Positions 35,626 through 44,715 are shown, counted from the first letter of the stretch. The stretch is DNA of 45,116 nt from an uncultured Prevotellaceae bacterium (GCA_900319225.1 ONNV01000015.1:1-45116); one strand, 5' to 3'. Translations and numbers: made by a program. Notes: generated by a model from the letters alone, not told the origin.

Positions 35626-36684
35626 ATGATAGAAAATGTTTTTTCCGGCAGTGACATATCTGAATTCCGTATTTGGATGGGGTGGGCTGACCGGTATGTC
35701 ATATTGACCCACATGGGTCCCGATGGTGATGCCATCGGCTCATCACTTGGCTTGTATCATTACCTTAAGAGCAAGGGCAAGGAAGTCGTAGTGATAGTCC
35801 CTGATTCGGCTCCTGATTACCTCATGTGGTTGCCCGGGGCCCAGGATATCCGCGTCTTTGCCGATGACCCTGATGCATCCGAGGACCTGGTTTATAAGGC
35901 CGATGTCATCTGCTGCCTTGATTTCAACGTGGTAGGCCGCATTGGTAAGATTGCAGCCAGCTTCCTGTACTCCAAGGCCAAGAAGTTCCTTCTGGACCAT
36001 CACCCGTATCCCGGTGCCAATTATGATGTGATACTGTCTCATCCTGAGGCTTCGTCCACATCGGAACTCGTGTTCCATCTCATTTGTGCGCTGGGCGGTT
36101 TCAAGTCAATCGATAAGGATCTTGCACAGTGCATCTATACCGGAATCATGACCGATACGGGCGCACTCTCATATAACAGCAACAACAGCAACCTATTCAT
36201 GGTCGTTGCCCATCTGTTGGAGAAAGGTGTCGATAAGGATCTCACTTATCGCCGTGTCTACAATACCTATTCCGAGTCCCGTCTGCGTCTGCAGGGATAT
36301 GTGCTCAATGAGAAGATGCAGATCCTGGCGGACTGCTCAACATCACTTATCACCCTTGATGATGATGAACTGCGTCGTTTCAACTACAAGAAAGGTGATA
36401 CTGAGGGCTTTGTCAACATGCCGCTTCAGATCAACGGCGTGCTCATGAGCGCATTCTTCCGTGAGGATAAGGAACAGGGCGTCATAAAACTCTCGTTCCG
36501 TTCTGTGGGTGATGTGCCGTGCAACCGTTTCAGCAGTGACGTCTTTAATGGCGGCGGTCATCAGAATGCTGCCGGCGGTGAGTTTCACGGAACCCTTGAT
36601 GAGGCTGTGGCACGTTTCCGTAAAGGTCTTGAAAAATGGTCCAAGTCTGATGAAGAGTGTATCAGAATATTATTTGCTAAGTAA
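35626..36684 (+). CDS. nrnA: DHH-family phosphoesterase (NrnA-type oligoribonuclease)
   Basis: Degrades nano-RNA and/or pAp using Mn2+. Start ATG 35626 (MIENVFSGSDISEF), chosen because the promoter sits just before it and upstream in-frame codons lie within comEC. It has 352 residues. Metal motifs: ILTHMGPDGDAIGSSLGL, CCLDFN, FLLDHHPYPGANYD and GIMTDTGALSY; the DHHA1 part ends with FNGGGHQNAAGGEF. It is followed directly by the DUF4827 lipoprotein gene. Confidence 0.92.
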   Translation: MIENVFSGSDISEFRIWMGWADRYVILTHMGPDGDAIGSSLGLYHYLKSKGKEVVVIVPDSAPDYLMWLPGAQDIRVFADDPDASEDLVYKADVICCLDFNVVGRIGKIAASFLYSKAKKFLLDHHPYPGANYDVILSHPEASSTSELVFHLICALGGFKSIDKDLAQCIYTGIMTDTGALSYNSNNSNLFMVVAHLLEKGVDKDLTYRRVYNTYSESRLRLQGYVLNEKMQILADCSTSLITLDDDELRRFNYKKGDTEGFVNMPLQINGVLMSAFFREDKEQGVIKLSFRSVGDVPCNRFSSDVFNGGGHQNAAGGEFHGTLDEAVARFRKGLEKWSKSDEECIRILFAK

Positions 36685-36685
36685 G

Positions 36686-37336
36686 ATGAAAAAGATTCTC
36701 TATATAGCCGTTGCCATTCTCGCGTCATCCGTGGCATTCATTTCCTGTGATGATGAGGAGACTTATGCCGATCAGAAAGAGCGTGAGGCCAGGCAGATCC
36801 GTAAGTGGATATCGGATAATGACATCGATGTAATATCCCTGTCAGATTTCCTTAAGGATACCGTAACCAATAATCCCGAGACAGGACCGGACTTTACCCG
36901 TAATGAGTATGTCCTCTTTGAGGATAACGGAGTCTACATGCAGATCATCCGTCGCGGAACCGGTAAAATCATGCAGTCAGGTGACCGTTGGAAGATGAAT
37001 GCCCGTTACGTTGAGAGATATGTCTCAAACGGTGATACCCTCTCCATGAACCATTACAGTTCAGACAGTGAGCCGGATGTCATGTTCGTAGAGCGTACAG
37101 GAGACAACTATACGGCCCGTTTCCTGAGCGGAATCATGTATAAGATGTACTCTTCGCCGGCTGTGCCCAGCGCATGGATTATGGTTATGCCATATATCAA
37201 ACCTAAACTGCTCAACGGCGAAAGTTCTGCTCTGGTCCGTCTCATAGTACCTCACAACCAGGGAACCCAGACGGCATCGGCAAATGTATATCCCACTTTT
37301 TACGAGATTGTAATAACCAAGCAACAAAATAACTAA
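36686..37336 (+). CDS. DUF4827 family lipoprotein
   Basis: 216 residues, starting at ATG 36686 (MKKILYIAVAILASSVAFIS). The lipobox ends SVAFISC, and the mature N-terminus is CDDEETYAD. Acidic residues right after the lipid Cys resemble the lipoprotein export signal described for Bacteroidota, so display on the cell surface is likely. The rest has an FKBP-like look (YMQIIRRGTGKIMQSGDRW, VMPYIKP). Assigned to DUF4827 from overall pattern and its place before glmM. Function unknown. Confidence 0.8.
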   Translation: MKKILYIAVAILASSVAFISCDDEETYADQKEREARQIRKWISDNDIDVISLSDFLKDTVTNNPETGPDFTRNEYVLFEDNGVYMQIIRRGTGKIMQSGDRWKMNARYVERYVSNGDTLSMNHYSSDSEPDVMFVERTGDNYTARFLSGIMYKMYSSPAVPSAWIMVMPYIKPKLLNGESSALVRLIVPHNQGTQTASANVYPTFYEIVITKQQNN

Positions 37337-37342
37337 GCGACT

Positions 37343-38725
37343 ATGGCAATGATCAAATCAATCTCCGGATTCCGCGGAGAGATTGGAGGACCTGCCGGTG
37401 ATGGCTTGACTCCACTTGATATAGTAAAGTTCGTGTCGGCTTACGCCACATGGGTACGTGAGGGAAACCCCTCTGCAAAACATATCGTTGTAGGCCGTGA
37501 TGCCCGCCTCTCCGGACAGATGGTCCGTCTGGTGGTATGCGGTACCCTCATGGGTATGGGCTTTGACGTTACGGATATAGGTCTGGCTACCACACCTACT
37601 ACAGAACTTGCCGTAACATGGCTTAAGGCCGATGGTGGTATCATCCTCACAGCCAGCCACAACCCGCGCCATTGGAATGCGCTTAAACTGCTCAACCGTG
37701 ACGGTGAGTTCCTTAGTGCAGCCGATGGTAAGCGTGTCCTGGAGCTTGCTGATGCCGAGGCCTTCTCATACGCCTATGTGGATGACCTGGGTAAGTATCG
37801 TACCGATGACACCATGAACCGTCGTCATATAGATGCTGTCCTGGCTCTTGACCTGGTTGATGTAGAGGCTATCCGCAAGGCCGGCTTCAAGGTTGCCATA
37901 GACTGCGTGAACTCAGTAGGCGGTGTGATCCTGCCTGATCTGCTCAGTGCCCTTGGCGTAAAGAGCGTAGACAAGCTCTACTGCGAACCCACCGGTGATT
38001 TCCAGCATAATCCTGAGCCGCTCGAGAAGAATCTGGGTGACATAATGAACCTCATGAAACAGGGTGGTCGTGACGTGGCATTCGTTGTTGACCCTGATGT
38101 TGACCGTCTTGCATTTATCGATGAGAACGGTGCTATGTACGGTGAGGAGTATACGCTCGTTACCGTTGCTGATTATGTCCTCAAGCACACCCCGGGTAAT
38201 ACCGTCTCCAACCTCAGCTCAACCCGCGCCCTGCGTGATGTGACCCGTCAGTATGGCGGTCAGTATAACGCAGCTGCAGTAGGTGAGGTCAATGTAACCA
38301 CCAAGATGAAAGAGACCGGCGCCGTAATCGGTGGTGAGGGTAATGGCGGAGTCATCTATCCCGCTCTTCACTACGGACGTGACGCACTTGTAGGTATCGC
38401 TCTCTTCCTGAGCCATCTGGCACATGAGGGTAAGACCGTAAGCGAGCTTCGCAAGACCTATCCTCCTTATTTCATCGCCAAGAACCGTATCGATCTCAAA
38501 CCCGGTACCGATGTCGATGCCATTCTGGCCAAAGTCAAGGGCATCTATGCCAAGGAGGAAATCAATGATATTGACGGAGTCAAGATAGACTTCCCCGATA
38601 AGTGGGTACACCTGCGTAAGAGCAATACCGAGCCTATCATCCGCGTCTACTCCGAGGCTTCAACCATGGAGGCTGCCGATGCCATCGGTCAGGATGTGAT
38701 GAAAGTCATCAACTCCATGATCTGA
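37343..38725 (+). CDS. glmM: Phosphoglucosamine mutase
   Basis: Converts glucosamine 6-phosphate to glucosamine 1-phosphate for UDP-GlcNAc and thus peptidoglycan and LPS synthesis. It has 460 residues. The phosphoserine loop is TASHNPRHWNALK (Ser105), the Mg loop is VVDPDVDRLAFID, the sugar-binding loop is GGEGNGGVIYP, and the phosphate-binding loop is LRKSNTEPIIRVYSEA. It begins 6 bp after the DUF4827 stop and precedes hemW by 12 bp. Confidence 0.94.
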   Translation: MAMIKSISGFRGEIGGPAGDGLTPLDIVKFVSAYATWVREGNPSAKHIVVGRDARLSGQMVRLVVCGTLMGMGFDVTDIGLATTPTTELAVTWLKADGGIILTASHNPRHWNALKLLNRDGEFLSAADGKRVLELADAEAFSYAYVDDLGKYRTDDTMNRRHIDAVLALDLVDVEAIRKAGFKVAIDCVNSVGGVILPDLLSALGVKSVDKLYCEPTGDFQHNPEPLEKNLGDIMNLMKQGGRDVAFVVDPDVDRLAFIDENGAMYGEEYTLVTVADYVLKHTPGNTVSNLSSTRALRDVTRQYGGQYNAAAVGEVNVTTKMKETGAVIGGEGNGGVIYPALHYGRDALVGIALFLSHLAHEGKTVSELRKTYPPYFIAKNRIDLKPGTDVDAILAKVKGIYAKEEINDIDGVKIDFPDKWVHLRKSNTEPIIRVYSEASTMEAADAIGQDVMKVINSMI

Positions 38726-38737
38726 CTTTAGACTTTT

Positions 38738-39850
38738 ATGGCGGGCATATACGTCCATATTCCGTTTTGTGCCCGACGCTGTATTTACTGCGGCTTCTTC
38801 TCCACCGTGCGTGAGGATGAAGCCGCACGTTATGTCAGTGCACTCCGTGCTGAGCTCCGCCTTCGCCGTGATTACCTTTGCGGCGCCCCCGTTACAACCG
38901 TCTATTTCGGTGGCGGCACCCCTTCGCGTCTGTCTCCTCAACAGATTGGGCAGATACTGGACTGCATCCGTAAGACCTTCGGCCTTGATCAACTCACCGA
39001 ACTGACTATAGAATGTAATCCCGATGATATTACCCCTGCATATGTAGATGCCCTTCGTGCGCTTGGAGTCAGCCGCATCAGCATGGGAGTACAGACCTTC
39101 AGTGATGACCTTCTCCGTTTCCTCGGGCGCCGTCATTCTGCTGCCCAGGCCATAAAGGCCGTAGATGTCTGTCACCGGTCCGGTATAGAGAACGTGAGTA
39201 TTGACCTTATGTTCGGTCTGCCCGGTCAGACATCGGATATCCAGATGCATGACCTGGAGACTGCAACCTCTCTCAATGTACAGCATATCTCATCCTACTG
39301 CCTGTCTTATGAGGAGGGCTCTCCGCTAGACCGTCTTCGCAGGCAAAACCGTGTCATTCCTGTCGATGATGACACCTGCGCCGCCATGTATGACCGCATG
39401 TGCAGCCATCTGCGCTCCGCCGGTTTTGAACATTATGAGATCTCCAATTTCTGCCGTCCCGGCTATCACTCCCGTCACAACAGCAGTTATTGGGACGGAA
39501 CTCCGTATCTGGGAGTAGGGGCCGGCGCTCACTCCTACAACGGCTCTTCCCGCCAGTGGAATCCCAGTGACCTTGACGTCTATCTCAACGGGATGGAGCA
39601 GGGTACCCCTCAGTTTGATGTTGAGAATCTATCCGTGACCGATCTCTACAACGAGCGCCTCATGCTCCGTCTTCGTACCTCCGCAGGCCTCGACCTCAGC
39701 ACCCTCTCTCCCCATGACCGTACCTCCATCCTCCGCTCCGCCCAAACCCTAATAAAATCCAACTCCCTCAAGTTGGAGAACAACCGCCTCCGCATCCCCG
39801 AGTCCAAATTCTTCATCAGCGACTCCATCATCTCCTCCCTCTTTAAATAA
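38738..39850 (+). CDS. hemW: Heme chaperone HemW (radical SAM)
   Basis: Heme-binding radical-SAM protein related to coproporphyrinogen dehydrogenase HemN. It has 370 residues. The Fe-S motif is CARRCIYC (Cys11, 15, 18), in the form CxxxCxxC as in HemW. TVYFGGGTPSRL, ISMGVQTFSDDLLRFLGRRH and SIDLMFGLPGQT follow. It lacks the extra N-terminal segment of true HemN. The 3' end (about 39660-39850) is strikingly rich in C-ending codons. Confidence 0.93.
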   Translation: MAGIYVHIPFCARRCIYCGFFSTVREDEAARYVSALRAELRLRRDYLCGAPVTTVYFGGGTPSRLSPQQIGQILDCIRKTFGLDQLTELTIECNPDDITPAYVDALRALGVSRISMGVQTFSDDLLRFLGRRHSAAQAIKAVDVCHRSGIENVSIDLMFGLPGQTSDIQMHDLETATSLNVQHISSYCLSYEEGSPLDRLRRQNRVIPVDDDTCAAMYDRMCSHLRSAGFEHYEISNFCRPGYHSRHNSSYWDGTPYLGVGAGAHSYNGSSRQWNPSDLDVYLNGMEQGTPQFDVENLSVTDLYNERLMLRLRTSAGLDLSTLSPHDRTSILRSAQTLIKSNSLKLENNRLRIPESKFFISDSIISSLFK

Positions 39851-39856
39851 TACCAT

Positions 39857-39893
39857 CGCACCTGCGTAAATAAATATCACCGCACCTGCGTAA
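39857..39893. repeat. Two direct copies of a 13-bp motif
   Basis: cgcacctgcgtaa occurs at 39857-39869 and 39881-39893 (period 24). A near match lies at about 44634-44646, and the core cgcacctgcg occurs inverted at 308-317. All lie in intergenic DNA. Confidence 0.6.
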
Positions 39894-39923
39894 CAAAATA
39901 CCCATAAATTGCCCCAAAAAAAC

Positions 39924-39955
39924 TTTGGAACTATACACATCATTAATTATATTTG
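39924..39955 (+). promoter_or_regulatory. Promoter of the EF-G paralogue
   Basis: TTTG at 39924-39927, a 20-bp spacer, and TATATTTG at 39948-39955, a full consensus match. The leader to ATG 40006 is about 46 nt and starts with the short dyad ccta/tagg (39960-39972). Confidence 0.8.
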
Positions 39956-40005
39956 CGTGCCTAGTATATAGGACCTAACCTAATTGACAACCAATTAATG
40001 CTTTT

Positions 40006-42156
40006 ATGAAGAATTATAACACAGAAGAGATCCGGAATATCGCCATTCTTGGCGGAGCCGGATCAGGAAAAACCACTCTCTCTGAGAGTATCCTTTTTGA
40101 GGCAGGCGTTATAAAGCGTCGCGGTTCCGTAAACTCCAAGAACACAGTTAGTGACACTGCAGCAGTAGAGCTCGAGTACGGTTATTCAGTATACTCAACC
40201 GTATTTGCAGTGGAGATGTACGGCAAGAAGTTCAACTTCTTTGATTGCCCGGGTTCAGATGATTTCTCTGGACAGGCAGTAACCGCCCTTAATATTTGTG
40301 ACGCTGCAGTTTTAGTAGTTAACGGTACAAGAGGCGTAGACGTAGGCCTTATCAACAGTTACCGTCTTGTCAAGAAACTTGGCAAACCCGCTTTCTTCCT
40401 GATCAACTTCGTTGACAGTGAGAAATGTGAGTATGACAATATCGTGGAGCAGATCCGCAGCACATTCGGCAAGTCTTCTGTTCCAATCCAGTTCCCTGAG
40501 CAGTCAGGTCCCAACTTCAAAGTAATCATTGACGTTCTCCTTAACCAGAAACTCACCTTCGTTGACGGTTCACCCGTCAAGGCCGAGGATATTCCTGATT
40601 CAGTTGCAGACAGAGCACAGAAGATGCGTGAGACTGTCACAGAGTCAGCTGCTGAGAATGATGAGGTTCTTATGGAGAAATTCTTTGACCAGGGTGAACT
40701 CACCATCGATGAGATCCGTGCCGGTTTCCGTAAGGGTATCGAGACATGCAGCCTGTTCCCCATCGTATGTGCATCAGCATCCAACAATATCGGTGTAAAC
40801 CGTCTGCTGGAGTTCCTTGGTAACGTAGCTCCTTCACCCCTGCATGGCGCAGAGATTAAGGACACTAAGGGCGATGTCGTTAAGCTCGATGCTTCCGGTA
40901 CATCACTCTTCTTCTTCAAGACTTCAATTGAGCCCCATATCGGAGCCGTCTCATATTTCAAGGTAATGTGCGGTAAGGCACATGAGGGTCAGGATATGCT
41001 TAATGCAGACCGTGGCTCAAAGGAGCGTGTAGCCCAGATCTTCGTTCCGCAGGGTAACAACCGCGTTCAGATCGCAGAGCTGATGCCCGGTGACATAGGT
41101 TGCACCGTTAAGCTTAAGGATGTCCGCACCGGCAATACCCTCAATGAGGGCGCTGAGCGTTCATTCAACTTCATCAAGTATCCTAACTCCAAGTATTCAC
41201 GTGCCCTCAAGCCCGTAAATGAAGCCGATATGGAGAAGATGATGACCATCGTCAACCGTATGCGTGAGGAGGATCCCACTCTCGTTATCGAGCAGTCCAA
41301 GGAGCTTCGTCAGGTTATCCTCTATGGTCAGGGTGAGTTCCATCTCCGTACCTTCAAATGGTGCATTGAGAACAATGATAAGATGATGATCAACTTTGAG
41401 GAGCCCAAGATTCCTTATCGTGAGACCATCACCAAGGCCGCCCGTGCCGATTACCGTCATAAGAAACAGTCAGGTGGTGCCGGCCAGTTCGGTGAGGTTC
41501 ACCTCATCGTTGAGCCTTATGAGGAAGGCAAGCCCATGCCCGATATGTTCAAGTTCGGCAACCAGGAGTTCAAGATGACCGTTAAGGGCGTTGAGGAATA
41601 TCCGCTGGAGTGGGGTGGTAAGCTCGTTTATGTAAACAGTATCGTCGGTGGTTCTATCGATGCCCGTTTCATGCCCGCTATCCTTAAGGGTATCATGCAG
41701 CGCATGGAGCAGGGACCTCTTACCGGTTCATACGCACGTGACGTACGCGTGATCGTTTATGATGGTAAGATGCACCCCGTTGATTCAAATGAAATCTCCT
41801 TCCTGCTTGCCGGCCGTAACGCATTCAGCGCAGCCTTCAAGGAGGCCGGTCCTAAGATCCTTGAGCCTGTATATGATGTAGAGGTACTTGTACCTGCCGA
41901 GTATATGGGTGATGTAATGAGTGACCTCCAGGGTCGTCGCGGTATGATCATGGGTATGGAGAGCGAGGGTAACTATCAGGTGCTCCGAGCCAAGGTACCT
42001 CTCAAGGAGATGGCCACCTATTCAACCTCCCTGAGCTCCATCACCGGTGGTAGCGGATCATTCGTAATGAGCTTCAGCAGTTACGAGCTTGTTCCTACTG
42101 ATGTTCAGGACAAACTCATCAAGGAGTTCGAGGCCAAACAGAAAGATGAGGAATAA
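40006..42156 (+). CDS. fusA2: EF-G2, elongation factor G paralogue with degenerate GTPase site
   Basis: 716 residues with the full five-domain EF-G plan, but the G domain is altered. The P-loop is GGAGSGKTTL (Lys22 kept). The switch-I ERGITI-type motif is replaced by ELEYGYSVYS. Switch II reads DCPGSDDF, with Ser84 where EF-G has its catalytic His, and NKxD is NFVD (134-137). Domain IV is intact (KKQSGGAGQFGEVHL, YPLEWGGK). It matches the Bacteroides EF-G2 reported to support translation without GTP hydrolysis and to be needed for gut colonisation under starvation. It has its own promoter and terminator. Confidence 0.9.
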   Translation: MKNYNTEEIRNIAILGGAGSGKTTLSESILFEAGVIKRRGSVNSKNTVSDTAAVELEYGYSVYSTVFAVEMYGKKFNFFDCPGSDDFSGQAVTALNICDAAVLVVNGTRGVDVGLINSYRLVKKLGKPAFFLINFVDSEKCEYDNIVEQIRSTFGKSSVPIQFPEQSGPNFKVIIDVLLNQKLTFVDGSPVKAEDIPDSVADRAQKMRETVTESAAENDEVLMEKFFDQGELTIDEIRAGFRKGIETCSLFPIVCASASNNIGVNRLLEFLGNVAPSPLHGAEIKDTKGDVVKLDASGTSLFFFKTSIEPHIGAVSYFKVMCGKAHEGQDMLNADRGSKERVAQIFVPQGNNRVQIAELMPGDIGCTVKLKDVRTGNTLNEGAERSFNFIKYPNSKYSRALKPVNEADMEKMMTIVNRMREEDPTLVIEQSKELRQVILYGQGEFHLRTFKWCIENNDKMMINFEEPKIPYRETITKAARADYRHKKQSGGAGQFGEVHLIVEPYEEGKPMPDMFKFGNQEFKMTVKGVEEYPLEWGGKLVYVNSIVGGSIDARFMPAILKGIMQRMEQGPLTGSYARDVRVIVYDGKMHPVDSNEISFLLAGRNAFSAAFKEAGPKILEPVYDVEVLVPAEYMGDVMSDLQGRRGMIMGMESEGNYQVLRAKVPLKEMATYSTSLSSITGGSGSFVMSFSSYELVPTDVQDKLIKEFEAKQKDEE

Positions 42157-42184
42157 TAACTATAGTTGTTATTTTGTTAACTTT

Positions 42185-42217
42185 AAAAGGCGGAATCACC
42201 ACGATTTCGCCTTTTTT
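42185..42217 (+). terminator. Intrinsic terminator of the EF-G2 gene
   Basis: aaaaggcggaatc (42185-42197) pairs with gatttcgcctttt (42203-42215) with one wobble, a 5-base loop and a T-run to 42217. It lies about 30 bp past the stop. Confidence 0.88.
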
Positions 42218-42272
42218 ATCTAAAAATCGCACAAAAAATTAACTTAATTGTTCGCGTTTTAGAAAACCTCTG

Positions 42273-42280
42273 TATATTTG
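42273..42280 (+). promoter_or_regulatory. Minus-7 box of rprX, near-leaderless
   Basis: TATATTTG is a full match. The rprX ATG at 42286 is only 5 bases past it, so the transcript would start at or next to the start codon. No TTTG is seen at the expected minus-33 position. Confidence 0.6.
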
Positions 42281-42285
42281 CCCAT

Positions 42286-43842
42286 ATGAAAAAACAAGTC
42301 GTTTGGATCCTGAGCGCAATAATGTGCGTCTCATTTATAGTCTTGCTGTCACTGCAGTTAAGATATATAAACATGATGACCTCAATGCGTTATCAGGAGT
42401 TTGACAAATCAGTCAAACGTAGTTTGTATGAGTTGGCATATCAGCTTGAAAAAGCTGAGGCTGAACGTTTTGTCGAGGAGGATCTGCGTGAGATGGAGCG
42501 TTATTCCAATATGGGATATGGTCCCTCTGACGGATTATACAGCCAGACGCAGACTTTCACCTTTGACAATGGTATCTTCTCATTCACTGAGACCAGACAG
42601 CTTCCCGGTTCGGCTATCCAGACTCCTCCTTCCATGCCTTCCCTGTCAGTGCCTCATGTACAGCAGGATAATAATGAAGATGTAACCAGTAGGTCACGCT
42701 CACTTCAGAACCGCCAGTTGGAGCGCTACCGCTATAATAAGTCTCTTGTTGATGAGGTTATCTATAACATGCTTAACAGCACCAGCAACAGACCGCTTGA
42801 TGAGCGTATAGACAGCGCTTTCCTGGTAAGTGAACTCACAGACCAGCTGCGCGGCAATGAGATCGATCTCCCGTTCCATTTCGCTCTTACCTCCAATACC
42901 GGACGTGTCATCTACGCCTGCTGTGATGAGGTTAACAGCAATATGCTTGCCAAGAGCTATAACCAGTCTGTCTTCCGTAAGGACCTCCCCAAGAATATGG
43001 GAGTCATAAAGGTATGTTTCCCTACACTTGATGACTATATCGGCAAGTCTGTAGGATTCATCCTGCCTTCGTTCATATTCCTGACCATTCTTCTTGTGAC
43101 TTTTGCATTCACCCTGATCGTGATAACACGTCAGCGTAAGATAACCGAGATGAAGAATGACTTCGTCAATAACATGACACATGAGTTCAAGACTCCTATA
43201 TCTACCATCTCACTTGCCGCCCAGATGCTCAATGACCAGGCTGTGGCTAAGTCTCCTCAGATGTTCAAGCATATATCTGGAGTAATCAATGATGAGACCA
43301 AACGACTTCGTTTCCAGGTAGAGAAGGTACTCCAGATGTCAATGTTTGAGCGTCAGAGCAACACCATGAAACTTAAGGAGATGGATATTGACGAGCTTAT
43401 CAACGGCGTTGTAAATACTTTCAAACTTAAGGTCGAGAATATCGGTGGAACCATTGATGCCAACTTTGAGACCGATGATCCGTTCGGCATGGTTGATGAG
43501 ATGCACTTCACCAATGTCATCTTCAACCTCATGGATAATGCCGTCAAATATAAGCGTACCGATGTTCCTCTGCATCTTGAGGTACGCACTTGGAATGAGC
43601 CGGGTAAGCTGATGATCTCCATATCTGATAACGGAATAGGCATCAAGAAAGATGACCTCAAGAAAATATTTGACCGATTCTACCGCGTTCATACCGGTAA
43701 CCGTCATGACGTAAAGGGATTCGGTCTGGGTCTTGCATATGTCAAGAAAGTAATCGTGAACCATCGTGGTTCTATCAAAGCTGAGAGTGAACTGGGCAAT
43801 GGTACCAAGTTCATTATTACACTACCTCAAAACAATGAATAA
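42286..43842 (+). CDS. rprX: Sensor histidine kinase, RprX type
   Basis: Inner-membrane sensor of 518 residues. A first membrane span (about 5-25), a long periplasmic part (about 26-258, with a short TQTFTFDNGIFSFTETRQ stretch), and a second span (about 260-282) are followed directly by HisKA with the H-box NNMTHEFKTPISTISL (His299), without a HAMP domain. ATPase boxes are the N-box FNLMDNAVKY, G1 ISDNGIGIKK and G2 GFGLGLAYVKK. The RprX name follows the B. fragilis pair; assignment rests on layout and the adjacent response regulator. The signal is unknown. Confidence 0.88.
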   Translation: MKKQVVWILSAIMCVSFIVLLSLQLRYINMMTSMRYQEFDKSVKRSLYELAYQLEKAEAERFVEEDLREMERYSNMGYGPSDGLYSQTQTFTFDNGIFSFTETRQLPGSAIQTPPSMPSLSVPHVQQDNNEDVTSRSRSLQNRQLERYRYNKSLVDEVIYNMLNSTSNRPLDERIDSAFLVSELTDQLRGNEIDLPFHFALTSNTGRVIYACCDEVNSNMLAKSYNQSVFRKDLPKNMGVIKVCFPTLDDYIGKSVGFILPSFIFLTILLVTFAFTLIVITRQRKITEMKNDFVNNMTHEFKTPISTISLAAQMLNDQAVAKSPQMFKHISGVINDETKRLRFQVEKVLQMSMFERQSNTMKLKEMDIDELINGVVNTFKLKVENIGGTIDANFETDDPFGMVDEMHFTNVIFNLMDNAVKYKRTDVPLHLEVRTWNEPGKLMISISDNGIGIKKDDLKKIFDRFYRVHTGNRHDVKGFGLGLAYVKKVIVNHRGSIKAESELGNGTKFIITLPQNNE

Positions 43843-43860
43843 CCTAAAAATATCACTATT

Positions 43861-44559
43861 ATGGAAGAAAAACTGAACATCCTGTTATGTGAGGACGACG
43901 AGAACCTGGGTATGCTCCTTCGTGAGTACCTCCAGGCAAAAGGCTACAATGCTGAGTTGTGCCCCGACGGTGAGGCCGGTTACAAGGCTTTCATCAAGAG
44001 TAAGTTTGACATCTGCGTGTTTGATGTCATGATGCCCAAGAAGGACGGATTCACACTGGCCAAGGAGATCCGCGCCATCAATTCTGATGTTCCAATCATG
44101 TTCCTTACCGCCAAGAACCTTAAGGATGATATCTTCGAGGGCTTCAAAATCGGTGCCGATGACTACATCACCAAGCCCTTCAGCATGGAGGAGCTCACAC
44201 TGCGTATGGAGGCCATCCTTCGCCGCGTTCATGGCAAGAAGAATCGTGAGGTAACCGTATATCAGATCGGTAAGTTCACATTTGATTCCAAGAAGCAGAT
44301 ACTTGCCATCGGTGATAAGTCAACCAAGCTCACCACTAAGGAGTCTGAGCTTCTGGGCCTGCTTTGCGCTCACCAGAATGAGATCCTTCAGCGTGACTTC
44401 GCCCTTAAGTCAATCTGGATTGATGACAACTACTTCAACGCCCGTAGCATGGATGTTTACATCACCAAGCTCCGTAAGCATCTCAAGGACGATGACTCAG
44501 TAGAGATCATCAACATCCACGGAAAGGGTTACAAACTCATCGCCCCCGAGGCCGAGTAA
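43861..44559 (+). CDS. rprY: Response regulator, RprY type (OmpR/PhoB family)
   Basis: 232 residues. The receiver domain (about 1-122) has the acidic pair CEDDE near the start, phospho-acceptor Asp55 in VFDVMMPKKDGF, and switch residues FLTAKN and DYITKPFSMEEL. A winged-helix DNA-binding domain follows (about 135-230; LTTKESELLGLLCAHQNEIL, SMDVYITKLRKHL, INIHGKGYKL). It starts 18 bp after rprX, so both are one operon. Strong call for family; RprY name by partner. Confidence 0.9.
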   Translation: MEEKLNILLCEDDENLGMLLREYLQAKGYNAELCPDGEAGYKAFIKSKFDICVFDVMMPKKDGFTLAKEIRAINSDVPIMFLTAKNLKDDIFEGFKIGADDYITKPFSMEELTLRMEAILRRVHGKKNREVTVYQIGKFTFDSKKQILAIGDKSTKLTTKESELLGLLCAHQNEILQRDFALKSIWIDDNYFNARSMDVYITKLRKHLKDDDSVEIINIHGKGYKLIAPEAE

Positions 44560-44580
44560 TTCCCACCCGCGCACGCGCAT

Positions 44581-44617
44581 AAGAAAGAGGTGTAGCCCCA
44601 GGCCACACCTCTTTCTT
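44581..44617 (+). terminator. Intrinsic terminator of the rprXY operon
   Basis: aagaaagaggtgt (44581-44593) and acacctctttctt (44605-44617) are perfect complements, 22 bp past the rprY stop. The A-run on one side and T-run on the other allow it to work in both directions. Confidence 0.85.
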
Positions 44618-44668
44618 ATATAATAATAGGTTCGCCCCTGCGTATCCCCGTGCGTGTCCCTAATCCGC

Positions 44669-44712
44669 ACAAGGTTTCCACTTGCACACACCAACACGGT
44701 TTCCCTTTGCAC
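44669..44712. repeat. Two direct copies of a 19-bp motif
   Basis: acaaggtttccacttgcac (44669-44687) and acacggtttccctttgcac (44694-44712) match at 16 of 19 bases, period 25. A similar string (aatgtttccatttgca) is inside the left arm of the inverted-repeat element at 32079-32094, which ties the two intergenic regions together. Confidence 0.6.
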
Positions 44713-44715
44713 CCA

